From Monocercomonoides exilis (taxonomy: Eukaryota > Preaxostyla > Oxymonadida > Polymastigidae), in assembly GCA_001643675.2 (NCBI GenBank), contig LSRY02000057.1, positions 188,501 through 252,500 of the forward strand: 64,000 bases of DNA. Direction: 5' to 3'. The notes below the pieces were generated by a model. That model ran no database searches, was not told where the DNA came from, and was given only the letters and a program-made list of their open reading frames with translations. This document shows positions 10,901 through 23,200 of the stretch, piece by piece; the stretch's first letter is position 1; every line of letters begins with the position of its first letter. The position numbers were made by a program, and so were the translations under genes.

Positions 10901-13900
10901 TGTTTGAGCACAACAAAGTGGACAGATGTGGGGTGCCGTCGGACAGCGGAAAGGGGGGAGGGGTGCATGTGGTGTTTGAAACAACAAAGATAGAGTATTC
11001 TATGAAGATGAACGAGTTCACAAACAATGTTGCAGAAAAGGGGGAGGATGTGTTTTTGGTGTGCGACTCGCCGTGGCTGGTGATTCTGCCAGCATTGTGG
11101 CATGGATCTGCAACGAACGAAACAGCGCAGAAGAAGATGTGGGTGGAGGAGCTGACTGAGGCGGGAAAGGAAGACTCGATCATTAATTACCTGTTTCCAT
11201 CGCTGAGTTCATACATGTTTGTGAGCGGTACAGGGAATGCCAGGGAGAATTGCGGGCTGAGAGAAAACCCGTGTGTGTCTGTGGATGTGGGGTTTGAGCG
11301 GCTGAAGGACGTTCATGTGATCATGGAGTTGGAGGGAGCAGCAAGTGTGGGGAGAGTAATCAACAGAGAGGGAAAGTCGCTGACAATACAAGGGAATGGA
11401 GAGAAACAGGATATGAGTGTGGAAGAGAGTGGGAAGTTTGAGCTTGTGAAGGGGGAAGCACTGACATACATGACATTCTCATTTCTTCAGTTTGTGCTCC
11501 CGGATGCCTATTCTGGAGCATCTGAAGAACAGTCAGTTGTGGAAGTCGGTGTCGGACAGTGCTCGTTTGCCGATTGTGTATTTGTGTGCACAGAAAGTGG
11601 GGCAAACAGCTGTGGGAGATGGATTGTGATTGGGAAAGGTGGGGTTGTTCGGATGGACAGGACAGAAATCAGTGGGGTTGAATTTGTTGGAGGAGGTGTT
11701 GTTGCATGCAGGGGTTGTGGTGTGACTTTTGAGAACAGCAGCATTAACAGTGTGGACACAGACGGAAAGGGGATGATTGATGGAAGAGCGGGATCTGATA
11801 TTGTGCTGAAAAACACAACTGCAAGGGGATGCAGGACGAATGCAGGTGCACTGATCACATCGAAAGAGGGATCGCGCCTGAGGATATGTGAGCACTGTGT
11901 TTTTGAAGAGATCAGAACACAGAGCAGCAGGGGTGGATGTGTGGAGAGCGAAATGGAGGGGGAGGAAGCATTTTCAGTGGAGCTATCATGGATGACGAAG
12001 TGTGAGACGGAGAAAGAAAGCGGGAGAGGAGGAGGGATATTCATGGGATTGGGGGATGGATGCGCTGAAAACTATCTGTTGTCTGGAACGAAGTTCAAAG
12101 GCAACGAGGCACATGAAGGGAATGATTTATTTATCATGTGCCAGGTGCTGAACGAGAGTGTGAGTGCTGCTCGACTGGCCTTTGAGTGTGATGGGGATGA
12201 TGAGGTTGGAGTTGACATGAAGGGGGTGGATAGAGAGTATTTTGGAGAGTGTGTGGATCTTCGGCTGTTTGTTGTTGAAAGAAAGGCGGGGGAAGTGCAT
12301 GTGTCTGCAGAAGGATATGATACAGCAGGGTGCGGAAGCGAGGCATATCCGTGCAGTACAATTTGGAGCGGGATAGGGCATGTTGATGGAAGCGGGATTG
12401 CGGGAGAGGGAAGATTGTGGGTGAAGGACAAAGGAGAAATCATGGATTTCTTCGCATTTTCAAGTGCACTGAGAATTGAAGGGCTGGGGAAGGAAGGAGA
12501 TGAAATACAGCAAAAAGTCATCAGATTTGCTGAAACTATCAGAGGAAGTGTAGATATGTCTGTTCTGACATCGGATTCATCTCTGATGCTCCAATCATTG
12601 AGGATGGAAACGCCATCGGCGTTTGAGCCAAGCGTGAAATCAGTTGTGGCATCGAGTGGGATTCTTCAATTGAATAACTGCACATTTGCTATGGAGTCTG
12701 GGGCTGTTGTTGAGTTTTCGCTAATTGTCACAACAAATGGGACATGCTCGATGAGAGGGTGCACCCTGCAAGACTGCATGTTTGGCGTGACTCCATTTTT
12801 GATATCATCTTCTGTGCTGCTTGAAAGCAACAACTTCTTACATATCAAGAACACAGCAGGTGCAGAAGGAGGTGTTGCAAAAGTGGAGCTGAGTGAAAGA
12901 GATGAGTTTGTGATCAGATCAACAAATGCGTCATTCTGCTCAATAGATGCGGAGAGAGGGAAAGGAGGGTTCCTGTACGTCAATAGCCAAAAGTGCACGA
13001 GCGAGAATGGACTTGTCTTTGAAAGTGATGTTGTGTTTGGAGGCAATGTGGCCTGGATGGGGAAGAATGCATTTATCTTGGCAGCAGATCTGAACAGCAC
13101 AGTGAGAGGAGAAACATTCAGGTTTGATTACTCGACAATGAAAGATGATAGCACGCTGTTTGTGGGGAGCGATGGAGTCCACACAAATATCGATCTGTTT
13201 GTATTTCTTGTTCCGTACACTTCGAGTGAGGTTTATGTGTCCAGCGAAGGGTTTGATGTCACTCGGTGCGGGAGCAAGAAAGAGCCATGCAGAACACTGT
13301 GGAAAGGCATCAGACAGGTGAAGGAAAGCGAGGGAGCGAAGGCGTTGAGAATATCAGGGTCGACGCCGATACGAGACGCCTTCGACGGATCCAGATATGA
13401 GATCGAAAATGCAGAAGCTGGGGGAGAGGCAAGCGGCAAGGCGGTTTTGCGCTTGGAGAAGGCATATGAAGGGCCACTGGAGTATTTCATCTGCAACAGT
13501 GTATCGCTCTCATTGAGGGAGATCAAGGTGCTGATGACAGCAGGGTTTGAGAGCACAGCAAAGGCAGTTATTTCTAACAAGGGTGGGGAGCTATGGATTA
13601 AAGAATGCGCGTTTCACTCAGAAGCACAGTTGAACAACGGGTTTGAGTGTGTGTTTGTTGATGTCAATGCTGGGGTGCTTGGTGTGGATGGCTTGTCGAT
13701 GGACTCGAGCTGTACGGGCCAAAGTGTTTTGCGGGTTGAGGAGGTGGGTGTTGAGTGCAACTTATCGAACATGCACATCTCATCGCTGAACGAAACAGGA
13801 GGATGTGTGATATCTGTGGGGGAATGTTGTGCCCAGCACAGCACAAACGATGGGAAGGCAGCAAACAGCATGGACATGGAGAACTGATCGTTTGAGGGGG

Positions 13901-16900
13901 ATGAAAAGAAGCGACAATGAAGCGAGTGTGCTTGTGTCGAAAAGCGAGAAGGGGATCACAGTGAGGATTAGAGACTGCTTGTTTGTGGATGACAAAGCAG
14001 AGACAAGCGACAAGGGAGGGGGATACTGTTTGGACTGCACAAAGCAGGAAGGTTTAGCGTGGTGAAGACAACGATGAGTCGGTGCAGCTGCGAGAGCAAC
14101 AGCGGGAAAGGCGGAGGGGTGTATCTGGAGAGCAAAGAAAGAGGGTGCTGAGCTTTGTGTTTGAGAAGGTGAGCTTCAGCGCAAACACAGCAGGGGTGGG
14201 GAACGACATATTTGTCGAGTGCTACAACATCTCGTGCCAGATCAACGAGACTCAGTTCCGCTTCGATCTTCGGGAAGAGAGCTATGCTCGGTTGAATGCG
14301 ATATATGGGTTGGATGCCACAGAACACACAGGAAGCACGAATCTGATTGACTTTATCACAATCCACCAGAGCGACACAATCATCGTGTCAGGCAATGGTG
14401 GAGTGGATGAACGGCAGTGTGGCACGCGCTCTCTGCCGTGCCAGTCCATTGACTATGGACTTGCACATCTGACTGCGGACTTCATCAGCCAGATGTTTGT
14501 TGATGGGGAGAGTGCGATCAAGGGGGAAGTGGAACTGGACGAGATGAGCCTGAGCTCAAGAAGCCGCGATCTGTGCAATGTTGAAGTGGAGTCGAGGATC
14601 GAATGCACAAGGTCGAGTGTAATATCGACATCCAACACAGCGACTATTACGAGAGTGAGGTTTGTATTTGATGTGGAATTTGCATCTTCTCACGTTGCAC
14701 TGGTCGAGCCAGACAGCGGATTGGTGGAAATGGTCAACTGCTCGTTCAGCTCAAAACACACAGAACCTGCTGAAACTCGTCTGCAAGCACAAATACCGTT
14801 TCACATCATTCGGATTGCCTCGGGGAGATGTGTTCTAGATGGATGCTGTGTGGCAGACGTTGCACTTTCTGTGGCTGCAATACATGCTGCTTCACCTATC
14901 CAATTTGTTGTTTCTTCTTGTGTGTTCTGCAACTTGGCAACCAGCGATCCGCTCATTGATGTCACAGGAAGTGGAGAAATCTCTGCGAGCCATCTGGAAT
15001 TGGCGAATGTCACCATCTCAAAAAGAGGACTTTCTTTGCTGTCGTGCTCAGGTGTGAGACGCCCAATGATACTTAACAATTGCTCGATCAAAAATTCAGC
15101 ACAAGATAATTCAAGAGGGATGCTCATCACATTGGGCAACTGTTCAGACTCAGTGATAGACAGTTGCCTCTTGGATGGGAATTCAAGCGAATGCGATACA
15201 AAAGAAGCACAAAGAAGGTTATCCAACAAAGTGTTTAATGAAGCGGAAAATGAAATATGCAGATGGAATGGTTCAGTTGTTGACTTCTCGAAGAGTTCCG
15301 TGATGATGAAAGACACAACAGTCTGCAACTCTTCAAAGGGAGGGATGACTGTGAGCGGAGGAAATGTGATGATTGAAAAGGGGAGTTTGTAAATAACAAC
15401 CCTTCAATTGCAAATTACATATCATTGAAAAGAAACATTATCTGTTCAGATTCTGGAACATTGAATGTGATGAGTCTGAAAGGAGGAGATGGATGGGAAA
15501 GAAACACATCTCTTTGGATGTTGAATGATGGATGCAGCTTTGAAGGGATTGTTTCTGAAAGAGCATCACCATTCTTCCTCCCAGTGTTAGAGAGTGTCGA
15601 AGAAAATGAGAAAGGAGAAGAAGTGGAGGTTGTGTTCAAAGGAAAGCTGCTGCTGCCTTGCAACTTGTCATTCATGATTGTGAAGCAGAAAGGAGAAGAA
15701 AAGCAGATAGAGAAATACGAGTTTGATGAGAGTGGATATGTGTTGGAGACAGAAGTTGAAGGAAGATTGGCAAAAGAAGCAATAAGCGAGGTTGGAGATG
15801 ATGCAGAGGTGAGAGTGCTCATTCTGTTTGGGGACGGAAATAATCCATCATCCACTGATTCTTTCATTCTGAAGAACAAAAGTGAGCCCAAAGCTAATGG
15901 AGATGAAAGGATTGTTGAAGGAGGGAAAGAAGGAAAATCATCATGGGCAGTGATAATTGCTGTGATATTTGTTGTTCTGTTTTTGATTGTTCTTGTTGTG
16001 TCAGTTGTTCTGGCTGTTCGGTGGAGGAAGGTAAAGAATGAGGCAGAAGATCTGAGAGAAATTGTGAATGATAATATCAAGAAGGACCCCAAAGCATTTG
16101 AGATGGTGACGATGGAGATGTCACCTGAAGAGCAGTGGAGAAGAGCAGAGAAAGAGGCAGAGAAAAGAATGAAGAAAGGATCAAGAAGAGAATATATGAT
16201 ACGAACATGCAACACTCAGAGTCATCGGAGCATCTTCTCTCTGAGAGTGGATCGACCGAATACATATTGGGAAAAGACTCAGACAAGATTCCTGAATGGG
16301 CATTGGAGAAGGTTGAGGAAGAAGAGATAAGAAAGAGAACACCATCACCGTCAATTTCTTCCACTTGTTCAACTGATTCAGATTCGACATTTGTTCGAGG
16401 GGAGGATTTGTGCCCAACAACCTCGTCGATGTCGAACTTGGTGGATGCAATGGCCTGTTCATCACCTCATGAGAAATTGATAGTGGATCTGAGGGATTCA
16501 TTATTCATGCTGCTGCATGGAAGGAATAAAACAAAGGAGATGGCAATTGGCACTTTACAGGAGAGAGAAATGACAGCAGCTCAAATCCTGTTCTGGGTGG
16601 CGAATGGAGCGCTCCATTCATTTGATGAAATGGAAAACAAGCTTCAATCCCTTGTCAATTTGAGTCCGTACATTGTGTTGTTCTCAGAGCATATGGTGAT
16701 CTGCATTGTGATGCACTCAGATTGTTCATCAGACTCAGATACTTCATCCTCCATCTCTTCATCAACAGTCGTGACATCAGCAAGTGATGATGAAAGCGAC
16801 TCTTTGCCCTCATCTGCCTTTGAGGATGATGAAGACATCAGAAAGGAGTGTTTGAGGTGGAAGGCACCGGAGCTGCTGAATGGGACAAAGAAACATGCGA

Positions 16901-17357
16901 CGAAGAAGACTGTTGTGTTCTCGATAGGGATGATGCTGTGGGAGTGTTTGACGCTGCAGATTCCGTTTGGGGAGTATGAGGCTGAGACGGCTGGAGAGAA
17001 GATAAAGAATGGAGAGAGGCCAGGAATGGAGAGCATACGTGGATCAGAGATGCGTGAAGCGGTGGAAAACGGGTTGGATGGAGATCCAGAAAGGAGAGCA
17101 TCATTGATGCAGGTGAAGCGGTATCTGGTTGGGCGCTTGCCGTCGGGGTACACGATGGCGACAGTGTCAGATGCAATTGCATATTGTGAAGGGTCGGAGG
17201 AATGCGGGTCAGAATACATTGAGCGGAGCGGGGTTATTGTGAAGCTGCATTCTGGATCTGAAAGCGAAATACAAACAAGAGAAAGCAGTGGATGAAGCAG
17301 AATGGAGAGTTGGGGGCAGCCACAGATGAATCACTTGAAAAGGGAAAAAGAAGATAA
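4955..17357 (+). pseudogene. Giant beta-helix / transmembrane / kinase-like surface protein, left copy (frameshifted as assembled)
   Basis: If the breaks are bridged, this is a protein of about 4,130 residues. It starts at ATG 4955 with a 19-residue hydrophobic leader, MITHIEFVSFALMLLFDDS. A very long ectodomain follows, built of short parallel beta-helix-type repeats (patterns such as ENCSF, NSTF, GGGV) with many Cys and N-x-S/T sites. The transmembrane helix is at about 15943-16020 (WAVIIAVIFVVLFLIVLVV), followed by RWRK and a charged juxtamembrane region. A degenerate kinase domain (16470-17160) ends the protein, with RWKAPELL and VFSIGMMLWECL but no HRD or DFG. Frame breaks lie near 6702, 7212, 7254, 14022, 14147, 15382, 16166 and 17265, all homopolymer differences from the right copy. 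TGA at 13885-13887 plus an extra G about 15 nt later are shared by both copies. Arm-specific breaks may be sequencing error, but the shared one looks genuine. Confidence 0.8.
6526..14460 (+). repeat. Eight tandem ectodomain modules of about 1.1 kb in the left giant gene
   Basis: A recurrent signature of the form V-x-G ... CG ... PC-x-(S/T) marks each module boundary. It occurs near 6526, 7550, 8759, 9970, 11190, 12255, 13190 and 14345. Examples are EVYVSSEGFDVTRCGSKKEP, EVHVSAEGYDTAGCGSEAYP and YVYGENGGMDYPSCGYSDFP. Spacing is 0.94-1.22 kb. Between signatures lie glycine-rich turns of the GGG(V/I/M) type and ENC/NST rungs typical of right-handed parallel beta-helices. The modules are strongly diverged in sequence, so the duplications are old. 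The right copy has the same eight in reverse orientation. Confidence 0.75.
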
Positions 17358-18463
17358 ACGCTGGGATATTTCTCAGAATAAAGAATGATTGGAGATTAAC
17401 AAAAAATTAAATGGTGCACTATTCTTAATTTCGTTGGATTTATCCAAACAAAAAGCGGAAGGCGAAGGCATTTGCAAAAGGCACCATTTAATTTTTATTT
17501 ATTTATTTATTATTCAAACGCACTTTTTTGTTTTGTTGAGCAAATTACAGATAAACTTTTTGTTGAAGGAAAGTTTGTGTGTGTGCCAAGACATTTTCCA
17601 AAACTTCTCGCAGGTGTTTTCTGGCATTCGTATCAAAGCAGCAGCAGATATGTGCGATTATTTTAATCACTGAATTACTTTTTTCTCGCTAATATTGTCT
17701 AATTGCATCCTTCTAGCACATAATTTGGATAATTCAATATGCTGTGTGTGCTTATATTTAAATAATAATCTTTTGTGTTTCTCAAAAAGATTTGATTGAA
17801 GCTTGTTATTTCGAATTTAAAGCTATCATAACACCATTTCCAATAAGACTTTTTTTATTCCTTTTGAAAATAATTATTCTCTCATATATCTGCTTTTTGT
17901 GTCGTTGCCAAAGTTTAGTCTGAAAAATGAAATCTCAATAATTATATGCAATAGTTTCTGCTTTAACTCCTATTTTCTCTCTTGAGAATTGCAGATTTTT
18001 CGTTTTTCAAGTATGCCCAAAAGTTATTCAAAATCAAAAAAAACTTTCAAACAAATTCGAAATATTTGACAATAATCAAAAATAGCAATTAACGTTTATT
18101 AAATAGAGATTAGAACATTTTGTTCTTGTGATTTAAAAAAATATTATTAATTCATTATTTATTAACCACATAAAAAATAATTCCAAATGGGAATATTTGC
18201 ATTCAAAATAGGGCTCACTTTTTTATGGAGCATTTCCTTTATTAACATCATTTGTTTGTTTTTTGTCTGTTAATTACAGAAAAGAATATAATGGCTTTCA
18301 GCATATATATAAACATTTCAGATATATCTTCCACAGTTTATCAACAATTTGTTTTGGTAAAGGGTCACTTATTGACTCCTTCTTATTTTGCACCGATAAC
18401 TTTAATAGTTTTTATTATTTGTAATTTCATATTGATTTTTGAATTTGGGGTTGTGCGAATATA
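17358..18463. other. 3' flank of the left giant gene, AT-rich
   Basis: This lies inside the left arm. No convincing gene. Open stretches at 17389-17673 and 18252-18470 are duplicated only because the arm is duplicated, have AT-driven composition, and the second ends inside the terminal repeat of the core element. Confidence 0.5.
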
Positions 18464-19129
18464 TGGGTGATTGCTTTTGAAATCACATATTTTCAATCAA
18501 AATTTTTGATTTGAAGAATTTTTGAATATCAATGAACGAACAATGAAAAGTGATTACACCTTTTTGTGATAATTTTATCATGAATAAATCATCGTCAATG
18601 ATTTTTGAAACAATTATTATTCATTCAACATTCGAATAGTTAAGTTCTTGTTAAAGACGTAATACATTTATTAAAACAGAAAGTGGTGAATCAAATTTTT
18701 TTCTTGTTTGAGTGACACTCCAATCAATGAGCCAGCCACCCGTTTGTGCGTTTAAGTGAATTGCATAAATTTCGTTTTGGGCTTATAAAACCAAAAAGAG
18801 CAATGAGAAGGAACAACAAAAATAAAACAATTTTGAAAACAGAACTACTAAGTGTGGCTGGCTCATTGATTGGAGTGTCACTCAAACAAGAAAAAAATTT
18901 GATTCACCACTTTCTGTTTTAATAAATGTATTACGTCTTTAACAAGAACTTAACTATTCGAATGTTGAATGAATAATAATTGTTTCAAAAATCATTGACG
19001 ATGATTTATTCATGATAAAATTATCACAAAAAGGTGTAATCACTTTTCATTGTTCGTTCATTGATATTCAAAAATTCTTCAAATCAAAAATTTTGATTGA
19101 AAATATGTGATTTCAAAAGCAATCACCCA
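18464..19129. mobile_element. 666-bp foldback/MITE-like core of the giant palindrome
   Basis: The core is bounded by TGGGTGATTGCTTTTGAA at the left and its reverse complement at the right, flanked by TA on both sides (18462-18463 and 19130-19131). These are the same outer motif and TA flanks as the 240-bp MITE at 2459-2698. Its inverted arms are 276 bp (18464-18739 and 18854-19129). Pairing continues without a break beyond the element into the gene arms, so the element sits exactly on the symmetry axis of the 27.6-kb duplication. No coding content. Confidence 0.7.
18740..18853. other. 114-bp unmatched loop at the palindrome centre
   Basis: It begins right after GAGCCAGCCAC and ends before its complement. 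The two halves do not pair. A unique, non-trivial loop argues against a simple fold-back read artefact, which usually has a very short turn. Confidence 0.75.
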
Positions 19130-20234
19130 TATATTCGCACAACCCCAAATTCAAAAATCAATATGAAATTACAAATAATAAAAACTATTAAAGTTATCGG
19201 TGCAAAATAAGAAGGAGTCAATAAGTGACCCTTTACCAAAACAAATTGTTGATAAACTGTGGAAGATATATCTGAAATGTTTATATATATGCTGAAAGCC
19301 ATTATATTCTTTTCTGTAATTAACAGACAAAAAACAAACAAATGATGTTAATAAAGGAAATGCTCCATAAAAAAGTGAGCCCTATTTTGAATGCAAATAT
19401 TCCCATTTGGAATTATTTTTTATGTGGTTAATAAATAATGAATTAATAATATTTTTTTAAATCACAAGAACAAAATGTTCTAATCTCTATTTAATAAACG
19501 TTAATTGCTATTTTTGATTATTGTCAAATATTTCGAATTTGTTTGAAAGTTTTTTTTGATTTTGAATAACTTTTGGGCATACTTGAAAAACGAAAAATCT
19601 GCAATTCTCAAGAGAGAAAATAGGAGTTAAAGCAGAAACTATTGCATATAATTATTGAGATTTCATTTTTCAGACTAAACTTTGGCAACGACACAAAAAG
19701 CAGATATATGAGAGAATAATTATTTTCAAAAGGAATAAAAAAAGTCTTATTGGAAATGGTGTTATGATAGCTTTAAATTCGAAATAACAAGCTTCAATCA
19801 AATCTTTTTGAGAAACACAAAAGATTATTATTTAAATATAAGCACACACAGCATATTGAATTATCCAAATTATGTGCTAGAAGGATGCAATTAGACAATA
19901 TTAGCGAGAAAAAAGTAATTCAGTGATTAAAATAATCGCACATATCTGCTGCTGCTTTGATACGAATGCCAGAAAACACCTGCGAGAAGTTTTGGAAAAT
20001 GTCTTGGCACACACACAAACTTTCCTTCAACAAAAAGTTTATCTGTAATTTGCTCAACAAAACAAAAAAGTGCGTTTGAATAATAAATAAATAAATAAAA
20101 ATTAAATGGTGCCTTTTGCAAATGCCTTCGCCTTCCGCTTTTTGTTTGGATAAATCCAACGAAATTAAGAATAGTGCACCATTTAATTTTTGTTAATCTC
20201 CAATCATTCTTTATTCTGAGAAATATCCCAGCGT
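19130..20234. other. 3' flank of the right giant gene, AT-rich
   Basis: Mirror image of 17358-18463. No supported gene. Confidence 0.5.
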
Positions 20235-23200
20235 TTATCTTCTTTTTCCCTTTTCAAGTGATTCATCTGTGGCTGCCCCCAACTCTCCATTCTGCTTCAT
20301 CCACTGCTTTCTCTTGTTTGTATTTCGCTTTTCAGATCCAGAATGCAGCTTCACAATAACCCCGCTCCGCTCAATGTATTCTGACCCGCATTCCTCCGAC
20401 CCTTCACAATATGCAATTGCATCTGACACTGTCGCCATCGTGTACCCCGACGGCAAGCGCCCAACCAGATACCGCTTCACCTGCATCAATGATGCTCTCC
20501 TTTCTGGATCTCCATCCAACCCGTTTTCCACCGCTTCACGCATCTCTGATCCACGTATGCTCTCCATTCCTGGCCTCTCTCCATTCTTTATCTTCTCTCC
20601 AGCTGTCTCAGCCTCATACTCCCCAAACGGAATCTGCAGCGTCAAACACTCCCACAGCATCATCCCTATCGAGAACACAACAGTCTTCTTCGTCGCATGT
20701 TTCTTTGTCCCATTCAGCAGCTCCGGTGCCTTCCACCTCAAACACTCCTTTCTGATGTCTTCATCATCCTCAAAGGCAGATGAGGGCAAAGAGTCGCTTT
20801 CATCATCACTTGCTGATGTCACGACTGTTGATGAAGAGATGGAGGATGAAGTATCTGAGTCTGATGAACAATCTGAGTGCATCACAATGCAGATCACCAT
20901 ATGCTCTGAGAACAACACAATGTACGGACTCAAATTGACAAGGGATTGAAGCTTGTTTTCCATTTCATCAAATGAATGGAGCGCTCCATTCGCCACCCAG
21001 AACAGGATTTGAGCTGCTGTCATTTCTCTCTCCTGTAAAGTGCCAATTGCCATCTCCTTTGTTTTATTCCTTCCATGCAGCAGCATGAATAATGAATCCC
21101 TCAGATCCACTATCAATTTCTCATGAGGTGATGAACAGGCCATTGCATCCACCAAGTTCGACATCGACGAGGTTGTTGGGCACAAATCCTCCCCTCGAAC
21201 AAATGTCGAATCTGAATCAGTTGAACAAGTGGAAGAAATTGACGGTGATGGTGTTCTCTTTCTTATCTCTTCTTCCTCAACCTTCTCCAATGCCCATTCA
21301 GGAATCTTGTCTGAGTCTTTTCCCAATATGTATTCGGTCGATCCACTCTCAGAGAGAAGATGCTCCGATGACTCTGAGTGTTGCATGTTCGTATCATATA
21401 TTCTCTTCTTGATCCTTTCTTCATTCTTTTTCTCTGCCTCTTTCTCTGCTCTTCTCCACTGCTCTTCAGGTGACATCTCCATCGTCACCATCTCAAATGC
21501 TTTGGGGTCCTTCTTGATATTATCATTCACAATTTCTCTCAGATCTTCTGCCTCATTCTTTACCTTCCTCCACCGAACAGCCAGAACAACTGACACAACA
21601 AGAACAATCAAAAACAGAACAACAAATATCACAGCAATTATCACTGCCCATGATGATTTTCCTTCTTTCCCTCCTTCAACAATCCTTTCATCTCCATTAG
21701 CTTTGGGCTCACTTTTGTTCTTCAGAATGAAAGAATCAGTGGATGATGGATTATTTCCGTCCCCAAACAGAATGAGCACTCTCACCTCTGCATCATCTCC
21801 AACCTCGCTTATTGCTTCTTTTGCCAATCTTCCTTCAACTTCTGTCTCCAACACATATCCACTCTCATCAAACTCGTATTTCTCTATCTGCTTTTCTTCT
21901 CCTTTCTGCTTCACAATCATGAATGACAAGTTGCAAGGCAGCAGCAGCTTTCCTTTGAACACAACCTCCACTTCTTCTCCTTTCTCATTTTCTTCGACAC
22001 TCTCTAACACTGGGAGGAAGAATGGTGATGCTCTTTCAGAAACAATCCCTTCAAAGCTGCATCCATCATTCAACATCCAAAGAGATGTGTTTCTTTCCCA
22101 TCCATCTCCTCCTTTCAGACTCATCACATTCAATGTTCCAGAATCTGAACAGATAATGTTTCTTTTCAATGATATGTAATTTGCAATTGAAGGGTTGTTA
22201 TTTACAAACTCCCCCTTTTCAATCATCACATTTCCTCCGCTCACAGTCATCCCTCCCTTTGAAGAGTTGCAGACTGTTGTGTCTTTCATCATCACGGAAC
22301 TCTTCGAGAAGTCAACAACTGAACCATTCCATCTGCATATTTCATTTTCCGCTTCATTAAACACTTTGTTGGATAACCTTCTTTGTGCTTCTTTTGTATC
22401 GCATTCGCTTGAATTCCCATCCAAGAGGCAACTGTCTATCACTGAGTCTGAACAGTTGCCCAATGTGATGAGCATCCCTCTTGAATTATCTTGTGCTGAA
22501 TTTTTGATCGAGCAATTGTTAAGTATCATTGGGCGTCTCACACCTGAGCACGACAGCAAAGAAAGTCCTCTTTTTGAGATGGTGACATTCGCCAATTCCA
22601 GATGGCTCGCAGAGATTTCTCCACTTCCTGTGACATCAATGAGCGGATCGCTGGTTGCCAAGTTGCAGAACACACAAGAAGAAACAACAAATTGGATAGG
22701 TGAAGCAGCATGTATTGCAGCCACAGAAAGTGCAACGTCTGCCACACAGCATCCATCTAGAACACATCTCCCCGAGGCAATCCGAATGATGTGAAACGGT
22801 ATTTGTGCTTGCAGACGAGTTTCAGCAGGTTCTGTGTGTTTTGAGCTGAACGAGCAGTTGACCATTTCCACCAATCCGCTGTCTGGCTCGACCAGTGCAA
22901 CGTGAGAAGATGCAAATTCCACATCAAATACAAACCTCACTCTCGTAATAGTCGCTGTGTTGGATGTCGATATTACACTCGACCTTGTGCATTCGATCCT
23001 CGACTCCACTTCAACATTGCACAGATCGCGGCTTCTTGAGCTCAGGCTCATCTCGTCCAGTTCCACTTCCCCCTTGATCGCACTCTCCCCATCAACAAAC
23101 ATCTGGCTGATGAAGTCCGCAGTCAGATGTGCAAGTCCATAGTCAATGGACTGGCACGGCAGAGAGCGCGTGCCACACTGCCGTTCATCCACTCCACCAT

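Noticed and set aside
13885-13911. TGA read as Cys (reassigned codon), since it replaces an expected Cys here and Cys/Trp in the 3.2-kb Merlin copy
   Set aside because: TGA is the natural terminator of the phosphatase, NAA30 and the first partial gene in this window. The sites also coincide with a frameshift (13.9 kb) or a clearly decayed transposon.
5296-17219. Long antisense open frames within both arms and within the 50-kb gene
   Set aside because: They mirror the low-stop sense coding composition, carry Ser/Pro-rich shadow sequence, lack start or splice context and have no recognisable domain.
17389-17673. Possible small gene after the left giant gene (and its mirror at 19920-20159)
   Set aside because: It begins in the gene's 3' flank with no domain or splice context, and overlapping frames are equally open.
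18252-18470. 72-residue hydrophobic open frame, present in both arms
   Set aside because: It is duplicated only because the arm is. The composition is AT-driven and its end lies in the terminal repeat of the core element.
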